Shown piece by piece: positions 1 through 7,076 of a stretch of DNA of 11,313 nucleotides. Position 1 is the stretch's first letter. Each line of letters starts with the position of its first letter. The stretch lies in assembly GCA_938005655.1 (NCBI GenBank), contig CALLNA010000016.1:1-11313 (forward strand), given 5' to 3'. This stretch comes from an uncultured Novosphingobium sp. Lineage in GTDB: Bacteria > Pseudomonadota > Alphaproteobacteria > Sphingomonadales > Sphingomonadaceae. The position numbers and the translations under genes are program-made. The notes beneath the pieces are model-generated. The model was not told the origin of the DNA. It made no database searches and saw only the letters and a list, made by a program, of their open reading frames with translations.

Positions 1-366
1 GTCGACCCCAAGCTGGGCTACCAGCCGGAATCGACCTTCTTCATCGAGCAGAGCATGAAAGCCTTCGGCACCCTGCTGAAGAAGCTCGACGCCGTGAAGG
101 AAGGCGACGGCACCCTGCTCGACAACTGCCTGGTGCTGGCCACGTCGGAAAGCAACTTCGCAAAGCTCCATACGATCGACAACCTGCCGATCCTCGTGGC
201 CGGCAAGGCCGGCGGCAAGTGGAAGTCGGGCCAGCACGTCGCAGGCAAGGGCGATCCGAGCTCGCGGGTCGGCCTGACGATCCAGCAGGTGCTGGGCATG
301 TCGATCGACAGTTGGGGCACCGGCGGAATGCAGACCTCGCGCCCGATCAGCGAGGTCATCGCCTGA
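1..366 (+). CDS. DUF1552 (HXXSHH family) protein, C-terminal fragment
   Basis: The reading frame is open from base 1 and ends at TGA 364-366, giving the last 121 residues of a protein that starts outside the window. The fragment carries the characteristic DUF1552 tail: a helix ending in GDGTLLDNCLVLATSES, then LHTIDNLPILVAGKAGG, a SGQHV strand, and an LTIQQVLGMSIDSWG helix. The HXXSHH motif that names the family would lie upstream and cannot be seen. Members are usually exported proteins of unknown function; in many bacteria they are encoded beside DUF1592/DUF1588-type cytochrome-like proteins, which I cannot check here. The gene ends 268 bp before the TonB receptor gene and may belong to the same functional cluster, but the long gap with its own regulatory elements argues against a single transcript. 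Family call is fairly secure; function is unknown. Confidence 0.8.
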   Translation, partial: VDPKLGYQPESTFFIEQSMKAFGTLLKKLDAVKEGDGTLLDNCLVLATSESNFAKLHTIDNLPILVAGKAGGKWKSGQHVAGKGDPSSRVGLTIQQVLGMSIDSWGTGGMQTSRPISEVIA

Positions 367-427
367 CCTGAGACGATCGGACCCCGGGGCCACCATCTGG
401 CCTGGGCGAAAGCAACGATCACCGCGC

Positions 428-447
428 TCGAACCCCGTAGGGTTCGA
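428..447. repeat. 8-bp inverted repeat, possible terminator stem
   Basis: Arms TCGAACCC and GGGTTCGA pair perfectly around a CGTA loop. It lies 62 bp after the DUF1552 stop codon, so it could end or stabilise that transcript, but no run of T follows. It could equally be a protein-binding palindrome. Confidence 0.45.
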
Positions 448-453
448 ACAGGT

Positions 454-474
454 ATAGTATTGTCTAAATACTAT
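454..474. promoter_or_regulatory. AT-rich 8-bp inverted repeat, possible operator
   Basis: Arms ATAGTATT and AATACTAT are perfectly complementary around the 5-base centre GTCTA. The AT-rich arms make it a poor terminator and a plausible binding site for a dimeric regulator in front of the receptor gene. No regulator gene is present in the window, so the binder is unknown. Confidence 0.4.
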
Positions 475-518
475 TTCCAAAATCATTCCTGTATCCATCG
501 AATATTACCAAATCATAT

Positions 519-533
519 TGACACAGTGTGTCA
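519..533. promoter_or_regulatory. 15-bp perfect palindrome TGACACAGTGTGTCA, putative operator
   Basis: Seven-base arms TGACACA and TGTGTCA flank a single central G. It sits 101 bp before the receptor start codon. A site matching 13 of 15 bases (TGGCATAGTGTGTCA, 3734-3748) lies in front of the Hcp-like gene, which suggests one transcription factor acts on both units. Short, nearly gap-free palindromes with TGACAC/GTGTCA arms are typical of helix-turn-helix dimers such as TetR-family repressors; that family assignment is inference only. Confidence 0.5.
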
Positions 534-634
534 TTTACAGGAAAAACGAGTCGCTTCCTGACGACCTACTTTCCCGGAAAGAGACGCAGGACACCCGCGA
601 TCGTCAAAACAAGATACGAAAAAAAGGGGGAGAT

Positions 635-3523
635 ATGAGAAATTCGCTCTACAAGTGCGCGCTCGCGTGCGGAACGGCGCTGGCCTTGGTGAGCCCGCAG
701 TTCGCTCATGCGCAGGCTGCCGGACCGCTCGATCCCGATGGCGGCGCCCAACAGGGACCCGCCGACAGGAACCCCGACGAGATCATCGTCACCGGCACCC
801 AGATCCGCGGCATCAAGCCGGTCGGTTCGCAAGTCGTCGCACAAAGCCGTCAGGACATTCAGGATACGGGCAAGAACGACCTCAACCAGGTTCTGGCGGA
901 GCTCCCCCAGGCCCAGAACTTCCTCTCGCTGGTGCAGCCCGGCGGTTCAGGCACAGGCGGTGTCGGCAACATCTCGCGCGGGGCCGAGCGCTCGCCGATC
1001 AATCGCCCGAACCGGCGCAACCTGCCCGGCGTGAACGACGGCTCCGGCCAGCCGCCCCTCGTCCTCATCGACGGTCATCGCGTCGCCCCCGCCGGCACCT
1101 ATCAGGCGGCGGTCGACGCGGGCGTGGTGCCGACGGGCGTCATCGACCGCAACGAAGTCATGCTGGACGGCGCATCCGCGATCTACGGGTCGGACGCGGT
1201 GGGCGGCGTCATCAACCTGATCACCCGCAAACGCTACGACGGGGTCGAGGTCAACGCGCGCTACGGCTTCGCCGACGACTATTGGCAGCGCGACTTCTCC
1301 ATCACGGCGGGCAAGAACTGGGGCTCGGGCGGCTTCGTCATCAACTACGAATATTCGCAGAACTCGAACATCCTCCAGCACGACCGCGATTACAACAAGG
1401 CGCTCAACTATCTGCAACCGGACCCGTCCAATCCGGGCAAGTACCTCGCCCCCTCCGTGACCGGCCTCGCCTGCGACGTGCCCAACGTGCAGAACAGCAA
1501 CGCGAGCATCACCTATCACGTCGCCGGAGCGGGCCTCGCCTCAGGTCCGCAATATTGCTGGCAGAACGAGTGGCAAACCTACAACCCCTCCCAGAAGCGG
1601 CACAGCCTCTACCTGGCCGGTGAGCAGGAGATCGCCGACGGCGTGAAGTTCGACGTGACGGCGGTCCTCACCAAGCGCGTGCAGATTCTCAACGACGGCC
1701 CCGTCACCTCCTCCGTCTCGGTTCCCGCGCCGGCCGGCAGCACCCTTCCCCTGCTGTCCCAATACTATCGGGCGGACCCCGGCCTGACCGGCGCGCAGCG
1801 CGTGTCGTTCAGCCTGGGCCCCGTCCTGGGCTACGATACCCAGCGGGCCGCGGTCAGCGTCGAGCTGTTCAACGTCACTCCCGAGATCACGGTGGACATC
1901 GGCAGGTGGCAGGTGCGCGGATTGGTCAACTTCGGCCAGAGCAAGACCACATCCGACGTCACTGCGCTGGATACCAGCGCGTCGACCGGCCTGACCTCCC
2001 TGCTCAACGCCGGCGGGCTGAATCCCTACAACGTCTCGAGCATCACCGCGGAGAACCTGGCGAAGCTCAAGGCCATGCTCCACCCCGTCATCACGACCGG
2101 CAAGCAGCAGTTCACCCAGGTTCGCCTGGTCGGCGACGGACCGCTGTTCACCCTGCCCGGCGGGGAGGTCCGCGCGGCCTTCGGCGCCGAGTGGATGCAG
2201 CACAGGGCCGAGCAGCAACTGACGAACCGGACGACCTTCCAGCTCCAGCCCGCCCTGAGCGCCACGACGGCGAGCAAGTCGGTCTTCGGCGAAGTGGTCA
2301 TACCGTTGTTCAGCGCGGAGAACGCGGTCCCGCTGATCCACGGCCTGACGCTCTCGGCTTCGGGGCGCTTCGACGACTATGGCCAGTACGGCAGCACGTT
2401 CAATCCCAGGGTCGCCGCGACCTATAACCCGGTCGACTGGATCACGGTGCACGGTTCGTGGAGCAAGTCCTTCCGCGCGCCCAACGCGATGGACAAGCTG
2501 CAAGCCACGGCGAACGTGTTCTGCGTGAACACGACCGGCCAGAACGGCTGCATCGCCGGCCCGGGCAGCCCGACGATCCTCGATCCCGCCTATAACCTGA
2601 CCGCCGTGGGCAATACCAACGCGGCGATCGTGCTGTCCGGCACCGATCCCAACCTCGGGCCGGAAAAGGCGACGAACTGGTCGATCGGGCTCGATCTCGA
2701 ACCGCCGATCGTGCCGGGCCTGCGGCTGAGCGCGTCCTATTGGGAAATCCATTTCAAGAACCAGATCGCAACGCCCGGCACGAGCACCAACGCCGTCTTC
2801 CAGAACGCCTACGGCGTCCCCGGCAACCTGAGCCAGATTTGCGTCACGCCGACCGGGGCCTCCACCGGGCTCTGCACCAGCACGGCGATCGCGAACTTCC
2901 TGACGCAAGGAAACGGCGGCGACGCGGCGCTGGCGGCCATCAACGCAGCGGGCTACACGCTCACCCTGCTGCTGGATCAGCGCGTCACCAACCTGTCGAG
3001 CTCCAGTCTCGCGGGCATCGACGTCTCGGCCAGCTATTCGCGCCCGACCGGCTTCGGATCGATCGATGCGCGCATCAACGCCTCGATCCCGACCCGGCAG
3101 GAAAGCCAGGTCAGCATCATTCGTCCGATTACCGATACGCTGCTCACCGGGACGCCCGATTTCCGCATGACCGCGTCGCTCGGCGCAACCGTCGGCCAGT
3201 TCCGAGCCCAGGCCACCTGGCGCTACAGCGCGAGCTACGTGGCCGCGGACTGGCTCTGCCTGGTCGACTCGACGACCGCGTGCCCGGCCACGCCGACCCG
3301 CCGACCGGATCAAGTCCGCGTCGGCCAGTTCGACACGGTCGACCTGTTGTTCCGCTATTCGTTCAAGTCGGACAACTGGGCGATGAAGGATCTCGACCTG
3401 ACCCTGAACATCAACAACCTGTTCAACTCGCATCCGCCCTTCAGCTACACCCAAACCGGCGGCGTGGTCGGCGGCCAGACGCTGGGCCGCTTGGTCGAGT
3501 TCGGCATTTCCAAGAAGTTCTGA
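635..3523 (+). CDS. TonB-dependent outer-membrane receptor
   Basis: This 962-residue protein would take up a bulky substrate through the outer membrane using TonB/ExbBD energy. A Sec signal peptide (1-27, ending AHAQA) is followed by a TonB-box-like segment DEIIVTGTQ (48-56) and a plug domain with VLIDGHRV (143-150) and MLDGASAIYGSDAVGGVINL (176-195). The rest is a beta-barrel with alternating aromatic strands and ends in the terminal Phe (GISKKF) expected for barrel assembly. ATG 635 was chosen because a purine-rich AAGGGGGAGA stretch (624-633) precedes it and the signal peptide begins there; the in-frame TTG at 518 would add a hydrophilic leader and lies at the edge of the operator palindrome. 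The barrel holds four closely placed cysteine pairs, probably in outer loops. It is transcribed alone, with a terminator after it. The substrate is unknown; no FecA-like N-terminal signalling domain is visible. Confidence 0.93.
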   Translation: MRNSLYKCALACGTALALVSPQFAHAQAAGPLDPDGGAQQGPADRNPDEIIVTGTQIRGIKPVGSQVVAQSRQDIQDTGKNDLNQVLAELPQAQNFLSLVQPGGSGTGGVGNISRGAERSPINRPNRRNLPGVNDGSGQPPLVLIDGHRVAPAGTYQAAVDAGVVPTGVIDRNEVMLDGASAIYGSDAVGGVINLITRKRYDGVEVNARYGFADDYWQRDFSITAGKNWGSGGFVINYEYSQNSNILQHDRDYNKALNYLQPDPSNPGKYLAPSVTGLACDVPNVQNSNASITYHVAGAGLASGPQYCWQNEWQTYNPSQKRHSLYLAGEQEIADGVKFDVTAVLTKRVQILNDGPVTSSVSVPAPAGSTLPLLSQYYRADPGLTGAQRVSFSLGPVLGYDTQRAAVSVELFNVTPEITVDIGRWQVRGLVNFGQSKTTSDVTALDTSASTGLTSLLNAGGLNPYNVSSITAENLAKLKAMLHPVITTGKQQFTQVRLVGDGPLFTLPGGEVRAAFGAEWMQHRAEQQLTNRTTFQLQPALSATTASKSVFGEVVIPLFSAENAVPLIHGLTLSASGRFDDYGQYGSTFNPRVAATYNPVDWITVHGSWSKSFRAPNAMDKLQATANVFCVNTTGQNGCIAGPGSPTILDPAYNLTAVGNTNAAIVLSGTDPNLGPEKATNWSIGLDLEPPIVPGLRLSASYWEIHFKNQIATPGTSTNAVFQNAYGVPGNLSQICVTPTGASTGLCTSTAIANFLTQGNGGDAALAAINAAGYTLTLLLDQRVTNLSSSSLAGIDVSASYSRPTGFGSIDARINASIPTRQESQVSIIRPITDTLLTGTPDFRMTASLGATVGQFRAQATWRYSASYVAADWLCLVDSTTACPATPTRRPDQVRVGQFDTVDLLFRYSFKSDNWAMKDLDLTLNINNLFNSHPPFSYTQTGGVVGGQTLGRLVEFGISKKF

Positions 3524-3556
3524 ACGATGAAACAAGGATAGACGACCCTGCCTCGT

Positions 3557-3586
3557 CCGCCCGGCCTCGCGCCGGGCGGGCTTCTT
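3557..3586 (+). terminator. Rho-independent-type terminator after the TonB receptor gene
   Basis: A perfect 9-bp GC stem (CCGCCCGGC with GCCGGGCGG) closes a 5-base loop and is followed by GCTTCTT, a weak T-rich tail. It starts 33 bp after the receptor stop, separating the receptor transcript from the next unit. Confidence 0.75.
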
Positions 3587-3716
3587 CGCGAAGCCGGAAA
3601 GTCAGAATCGGCAGAGCAGGTAAGCAGGTCCAATCCTGCGTTGCGATGAACGCATAAGCATCTGAATATTTGACATTATTTATCTGTAACAACTTGTCGC
3701 ACGAATGCCGCCGACA

Positions 3717-3744
3717 TTGACTCGCGAAAAGAGTGGCATAGTGT
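3717..3744 (+). promoter_or_regulatory. Weak candidate promoter of the Hcp-like operon
   Basis: TTGACT (3717-3722) resembles a -35 box, and TAGTGT (3739-3744) at 16-base spacing is a poor -10 match. If real, the -10 lies inside the 3734-3748 palindrome, which would fit repression by a bound regulator. The weakness of the -10 keeps confidence low. Confidence 0.25.
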
Positions 3745-3748
3745 GTCA
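3734..3748. promoter_or_regulatory. Putative operator TGGCATAGTGTGTCA, second copy
   Basis: The site matches the perfect palindrome at 519-533 in 13 of 15 bases, differing only in the left arm, so the right half TGTGTCA is intact. It ends 23 bp before the Hcp-like start codon, close to where transcription would begin. Both copies are followed by a GGAAAA run within a few bases. See the paired site for the interpretation. Confidence 0.45.
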
Positions 3749-3771
3749 GGAAAATTCGTGGGAGTTTCGGT

Positions 3772-5481
3772 ATGCCTGCCAAACCGCGTATGAGCCGCCT
3801 CAAGATAGGCATGTCGCTCCTGGGCGGACTGGGCGCTGCCGCCATGACCGTCGGCCTCGTCGGCTCGAACAGCGCCTCGGCCTTCATCGACTACAGCTTC
3901 GTCAATGTCCCGGGCGTCATCGGCGGCGCCAAGCAGGGCGAGTTCCGCGGCTGGGTCCAGATCGACGGGCACTACTGGGCCGATCCGCCAGGCAGCGGCC
4001 ATGGCCTGGCAGGCTTCAGGCGAGGGGCTATTTTCGCCGGTCCGGTCGCGCCCCAATCGGGGGCGAGCGAGCTGGTGATCGCCGTCAACAAGAAGAGTCC
4101 CGGCCTCGCCCGGCTCATGGACCTGTGCAAGAGCCGGACGGCGATCGGCGAGCTGTCGTTCGCCGAATCCGCGGTGTCGCAACGCACGCCTTTCGAGCAC
4201 GGGCCGATGCCCGCCAACGTGCCGGCCTATTATCAATACCGATTGAAGAACGTCGTCATCAGCGGCTGCGGCGTGGACCCGGCCGCTCCCGACCAAGCGC
4301 TGACCCTCAAGTTCGACAATATCGAGTGGCTCAACTACAAGCCGGGGCCGGTTCCCAATCCCCTGCCCACCGCCCAACTCATCCCCCTCGATCCGGGCGG
4401 AGATTCCATGACCTTCGTGGTCAACTGGCTGGCCATCGCCGGGGACGTCAGCGACGACCAGTGCAGCGCGATGAACGAGAAGCCGCCGCAGGATGAGTTC
4501 TACCGGCTGCTCGATCCGGCCGTCGCGGCCAAGGAGAAGTCCGCCAACGACGCGAAGGGCGGCGTCAGCCTCGAGCTCGGCGATTTCGAATGGCGGGGGC
4601 CCGACCGGACGAATGTCGCGCGCCTGCCGATGGTGGTGCGCGATCCCGGCCTGTTCATGGTGAGCAGCAAGGTCGCCCGCGGCGTCGACCTCGACGGCAA
4701 CGACGGCACCGGCAGGCCGCCGGCCGGCATCTGCAAGCACGCCAACTTCATCTCCGAAGACGGCCGCAAGGGCATCGACAACCAGCTCTTCCGGGTCGAG
4801 GGCTGCATCAAGGCCTACCAGGGCCACAAGGGCTTCTACCAGCAGTACATGAACGAGCAGCGCCGCAATGCTGCCGACAGCCTGCTGGTCCAGATCAGCG
4901 GGATCGACAACCTGCAAAACGACGACAAGGTGCAGGTGACGCTGGTCCACAGCCGCGACCACATGGCCAAGAGCGGCGATGGCCAGCACATCCTGCCCCA
5001 CTACACCTTCCGCGTGGCGGACGATCCGGCGTTCAACTACTACGCGATCCGCTTGAACGGCAGCATCAAGGACGGCGTGATAACCACCGAGCCGGTCAGG
5101 GAATTGCGGATGCAAGCCTTGATGGAACTGGTCTTCCACGACGGCCGGCTGCGGCTCCAGATCACGCCCGACGGCAATCTGAAAGGCATCGTCGCGGGCT
5201 ACCAGGACTGGCGGCGGGTCTTGCGGCTGGCGGCGAATTCCAATCAGGAGCAGCTCTTCGGCCTGACCGTGCCGGGCCTCTACAACGCCCTCCAGCGCGA
5301 GGCCGATGGGATGCGGGACCCCGTGACCGGCCAATGCCTCGGCATTTCATCAACCTTCGATATCGAAGGCACGCGCGCCTTCATGTCCTCCGCCCCGTCC
5401 CGGTTCGTCATGGCGAAGGAAACCCGGTTCGGCCTGGCGCCCGACGGCCTTGCGGGCAGCAACGGCAAGACCGCGCGATGA
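3772..5481 (+). CDS. Exported Hcp-like (T6SS tube fold) protein with unknown C-terminal region
   Basis: The 569-residue product starts with a Sec-type signal (basic start, hydrophobic 11-31, cut site near SASA 34-37). Residues 40-191 follow the order of Hcp proteins: a strand-rich start with GEFRGWVQIDG (57-67), then ELVIAVNKKSPGLARLMDLC (100-119, compare the Hcp segment with a strand, K-S-P/T and a helix of buried leucines), YYQYRLKNVVISG (153-165), and ALTLKFDNIEWLNYKP (176-191). Residues 200-569 match no family I recognise; they contain DLDGNDGTG (306-314), a C-H-F-DG-GIDNQLFR-GC stretch (321-345), and conserved-looking hydrophobic strands. Six cysteines after the signal suggest disulfides in the periplasm or outside. 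The start has GGGAG 7 bases upstream. It heads a unit with the LVIVD gene 55 bp on. No other T6SS gene is visible, so a role in a contractile injection machine is doubtful. The Hcp relation is by eye only. Confidence 0.72.
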   Translation: MPAKPRMSRLKIGMSLLGGLGAAAMTVGLVGSNSASAFIDYSFVNVPGVIGGAKQGEFRGWVQIDGHYWADPPGSGHGLAGFRRGAIFAGPVAPQSGASELVIAVNKKSPGLARLMDLCKSRTAIGELSFAESAVSQRTPFEHGPMPANVPAYYQYRLKNVVISGCGVDPAAPDQALTLKFDNIEWLNYKPGPVPNPLPTAQLIPLDPGGDSMTFVVNWLAIAGDVSDDQCSAMNEKPPQDEFYRLLDPAVAAKEKSANDAKGGVSLELGDFEWRGPDRTNVARLPMVVRDPGLFMVSSKVARGVDLDGNDGTGRPPAGICKHANFISEDGRKGIDNQLFRVEGCIKAYQGHKGFYQQYMNEQRRNAADSLLVQISGIDNLQNDDKVQVTLVHSRDHMAKSGDGQHILPHYTFRVADDPAFNYYAIRLNGSIKDGVITTEPVRELRMQALMELVFHDGRLRLQITPDGNLKGIVAGYQDWRRVLRLAANSNQEQLFGLTVPGLYNALQREADGMRDPVTGQCLGISSTFDIEGTRAFMSSAPSRFVMAKETRFGLAPDGLAGSNGKTAR

Positions 5482-5492
5482 GGAGGACGAGC

Positions 5493-5517
5493 GCCGGGCC
5501 GCTCCCCGAAGCCCGGC
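5493..5517 (+). repeat. Intercistronic hairpin between Hcp-like and LVIVD genes
   Basis: Arms GCCGGGC (5493-5499) and GCCCGGC (5511-5517) pair perfectly across an 11-base loop in the 55-bp gap. There is no T tract, so it more likely tunes mRNA stability or downstream expression than ends transcription. Confidence 0.4.
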
Positions 5518-5536
5518 CCAACGGCGGAGGGATATG

Positions 5537-7027
5537 ATGCGCCCGGCCTTCACAAGCTGCCTGGCCTTCACCAGCGCGCTGGCCCTCTCGCTTGCACCGG
5601 CCCCCGCGCAGGCGCGCCCGGAAGCGCCCGGCCCACCTGCGGCCGGCATCTCTCCCGCGCAGTGCGGAGCAGGAGACAAACGCGAACCCGGCATCCAGGG
5701 CGAAGTGCCCGCCGGGCAATCCCCCGACTACAACTGCGGCGTCCGGCTGATCGGCCAACTGCCCATCGCCGGGAACGTCGCGGGCACGGGCAAGTGCGTC
5801 TATATCCGCTCGCGCGGGCAGAAGGGCACGCCGGACGACAGCCAGATTCATATCGTGGACGTGAGCCGACCGACCCGGCCAGTTGTCGTCGGCGCGCCAC
5901 TGCCGGTCCACAACGGGTCGGAATCCCTGCGCCTCGTGGTCACTGCCGAACGCGCGGTGATGGTCTCGGGCAGCACGGTCTTCGACATCAGCGACTGCCT
6001 GCATCCCCGGCTCCTGGGCGAAATCGACTGGCCCGACACGCGCCTGCCGGGCATCGCGCGGAAGAACCTTCCCCATGACATCCGCATCAACCGGGCGGGC
6101 AACCGGGTCTATGCCTCGTTCGGGCTGTGGGAGGTCGATCTCTCCAACCTGGATGAGCCCAGGTCCTGGAAGGTGATCGATCACCGTTGCGAGATCGCGG
6201 CCCAGGTGCCGGGCCCCTGGCAGGAAGTGCACCGGCTGTCGCTGAAGGCCGGGCGAAGCCTGTGCGACGATGCGCGCAGGCCCGCGCCGATGGGCGCGAA
6301 CTATGCCATGGGCGGCAGCCCGTTGCAGGCGTCCCTGCTCTGGCCCCAGTTCTCGCACTCGCTGGACTTCAACGCCGACGACACGCGGTTGTACGCCGGC
6401 GATCAGGCAGGCGGAACGCTAGCGCTGTGGTCGCCCCAGACCAAGGTCAGCATCGTCGATCTGACCAGCAATCCGCCCCGGATCATCGGCCAGGTGGACG
6501 GGCCGGGCCATGGCCTCGACTGGTTCCGGTCGGGCGGGCGCGAATATGTCCTGCATTCCAACGAGGGCGGAACCGCGGGGATCATGGGCCAGCCCGAAAG
6601 GGGCGATCCCTGCCGGCCCTATCCTCGCCCGACCTCGCTGGGGTGGGCCTTCGAGGCCTTCGTCAGCGACGTCACCGACCCGGCCAAGGCCCGCAACGTC
6701 GCCATGCTCCAGATCGCCATCAACAAGCCGGAGTTCTGCGCGGTCAGGAAGGCATCGGGCCGCGATCCGTGGCTTGCCTATCACCTGATCGACAGCCCGT
6801 TCGATCCCAAGTTCGCGGCGGTGAACTTCGGCGATGCCGGCCTGCGGATCTTCGACATTCGCGACCCGCTGAAACCGGCCGAAGTCGCCTACTTCAACCA
6901 CGGCGAGCCGGTCCACGCCGGCGTCGGCTATTACGACGCGGCCCGCAAGCTGCTGTTCTTTTCGGATTCCGGCGGCTTCAAGGTGCTCGAGTTCGAGCCG
7001 CAGGTGCGCCGGCAGCTAAGCCTCTAG
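5537..7027 (+). CDS. Exported LVIVD-repeat beta-propeller protein
   Basis: The 496-residue protein starts with a signal peptide (hydrophobic core 9-20, cut near APAQA 22-26). It then shows repeats of the LVIVD type, in which a hydrophobic strand ends in D and is followed by DP/P-R-hydrophobic-G: IHIVDVSRPTRPVVVG (104-119), VFDISDCLHPRLLG (148-161), VSIVDLTSNPPRIIG (304-318), FVSDVTDPAKA (375-385) and LRIFDIRDPLKPAEV (436-450). Histidines lie in strand-linked HDIRI (180), SHSLDF (274) and GHGLDW (325) segments, as expected of a propeller. Eight cysteines after the signal suggest disulfides. ATG 5537 was preferred over the adjacent ATG 5534 because GGAGGG (5526-5531) is then 5 rather than 2 bases away. 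Such repeats form surface or periplasmic binding propellers without a known reaction; pairing with the Hcp-like protein suggests they act together. Confidence 0.82.
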   Translation: MRPAFTSCLAFTSALALSLAPAPAQARPEAPGPPAAGISPAQCGAGDKREPGIQGEVPAGQSPDYNCGVRLIGQLPIAGNVAGTGKCVYIRSRGQKGTPDDSQIHIVDVSRPTRPVVVGAPLPVHNGSESLRLVVTAERAVMVSGSTVFDISDCLHPRLLGEIDWPDTRLPGIARKNLPHDIRINRAGNRVYASFGLWEVDLSNLDEPRSWKVIDHRCEIAAQVPGPWQEVHRLSLKAGRSLCDDARRPAPMGANYAMGGSPLQASLLWPQFSHSLDFNADDTRLYAGDQAGGTLALWSPQTKVSIVDLTSNPPRIIGQVDGPGHGLDWFRSGGREYVLHSNEGGTAGIMGQPERGDPCRPYPRPTSLGWAFEAFVSDVTDPAKARNVAMLQIAINKPEFCAVRKASGRDPWLAYHLIDSPFDPKFAAVNFGDAGLRIFDIRDPLKPAEVAYFNHGEPVHAGVGYYDAARKLLFFSDSGGFKVLEFEPQVRRQLSL

Positions 7028-7064
7028 GCGAAGGCTCGGCCAAGGGCTTACCGATTGCCTTCGC
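7028..7064. terminator. Hairpin between convergent operons, probable two-way terminator
   Basis: GCGAAGGC (7028-7035) pairs perfectly with GCCTTCGC (7057-7064), and an inner TCGG/CCGA pair (7036-7039, 7051-7054) extends the stem past a TT bulge. It fills most of the 49-bp gap between two genes that end facing each other, the classic place for a bidirectional terminator. No T run is present on either side. Confidence 0.5.
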
Positions 7065-7076
7065 GCCCGGCCGACC

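Larger units (their letters stand above)
367..634. other. Regulatory intergenic region upstream of the TonB receptor
   Basis: This 268-bp gap has no convincing gene. Its middle (about 450-520) is clearly AT-rich compared with the GC-rich genes around it, as expected for a promoter and operator region. It holds three inverted repeats in a row (428-447, 454-474, 519-533), listed separately, and the receptor's ribosome binding site at its end. I could not choose a confident -35/-10 pair. Confidence 0.6.
3587..3771. other. Intergenic region upstream of the Hcp-like gene
   Basis: No gene is apparent. The segment contains a small hairpin at 3637-3654 (TGCGTT, 6-base loop, AACGCA), an AT-rich patch at 3660-3692, and the promoter/operator candidates at 3717-3748. 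A GGGAG ribosome binding site (3760-3764) lies 7 bases before ATG 3772. Confidence 0.5.

Noticed and set aside
518..634. TTG start at 518 giving a 39-residue N-terminal extension to the receptor
   Set aside because: The extension is hydrophilic and would bury the signal peptide; the TTG lies at the edge of the operator palindrome and has no ribosome binding site, whereas ATG 635 has a strong one.
1541..3535. Very long open frame (664 codons) on the minus strand across the receptor gene
   Set aside because: It is the antisense shadow of a GC-rich gene: Arg/Gly/Ala/Asp-rich with no recognisable domain, while the plus strand encodes a clear TonB receptor.
3772..4345. Hcp-like domain as evidence for a type VI secretion locus
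   Set aside because: No tssB, tssC, vgrG, clpV or other T6SS gene is present, and a Sec signal peptide is incompatible with cytoplasmic tube assembly.
3676..5334. 552-codon open frame on the minus strand opposite the Hcp-like gene
   Set aside because: Composition is low-complexity (Val/Ala/Asp/His-rich) and typical of antisense frames in high-GC DNA; the plus-strand frame has signal peptide, ribosome binding site and family similarity.
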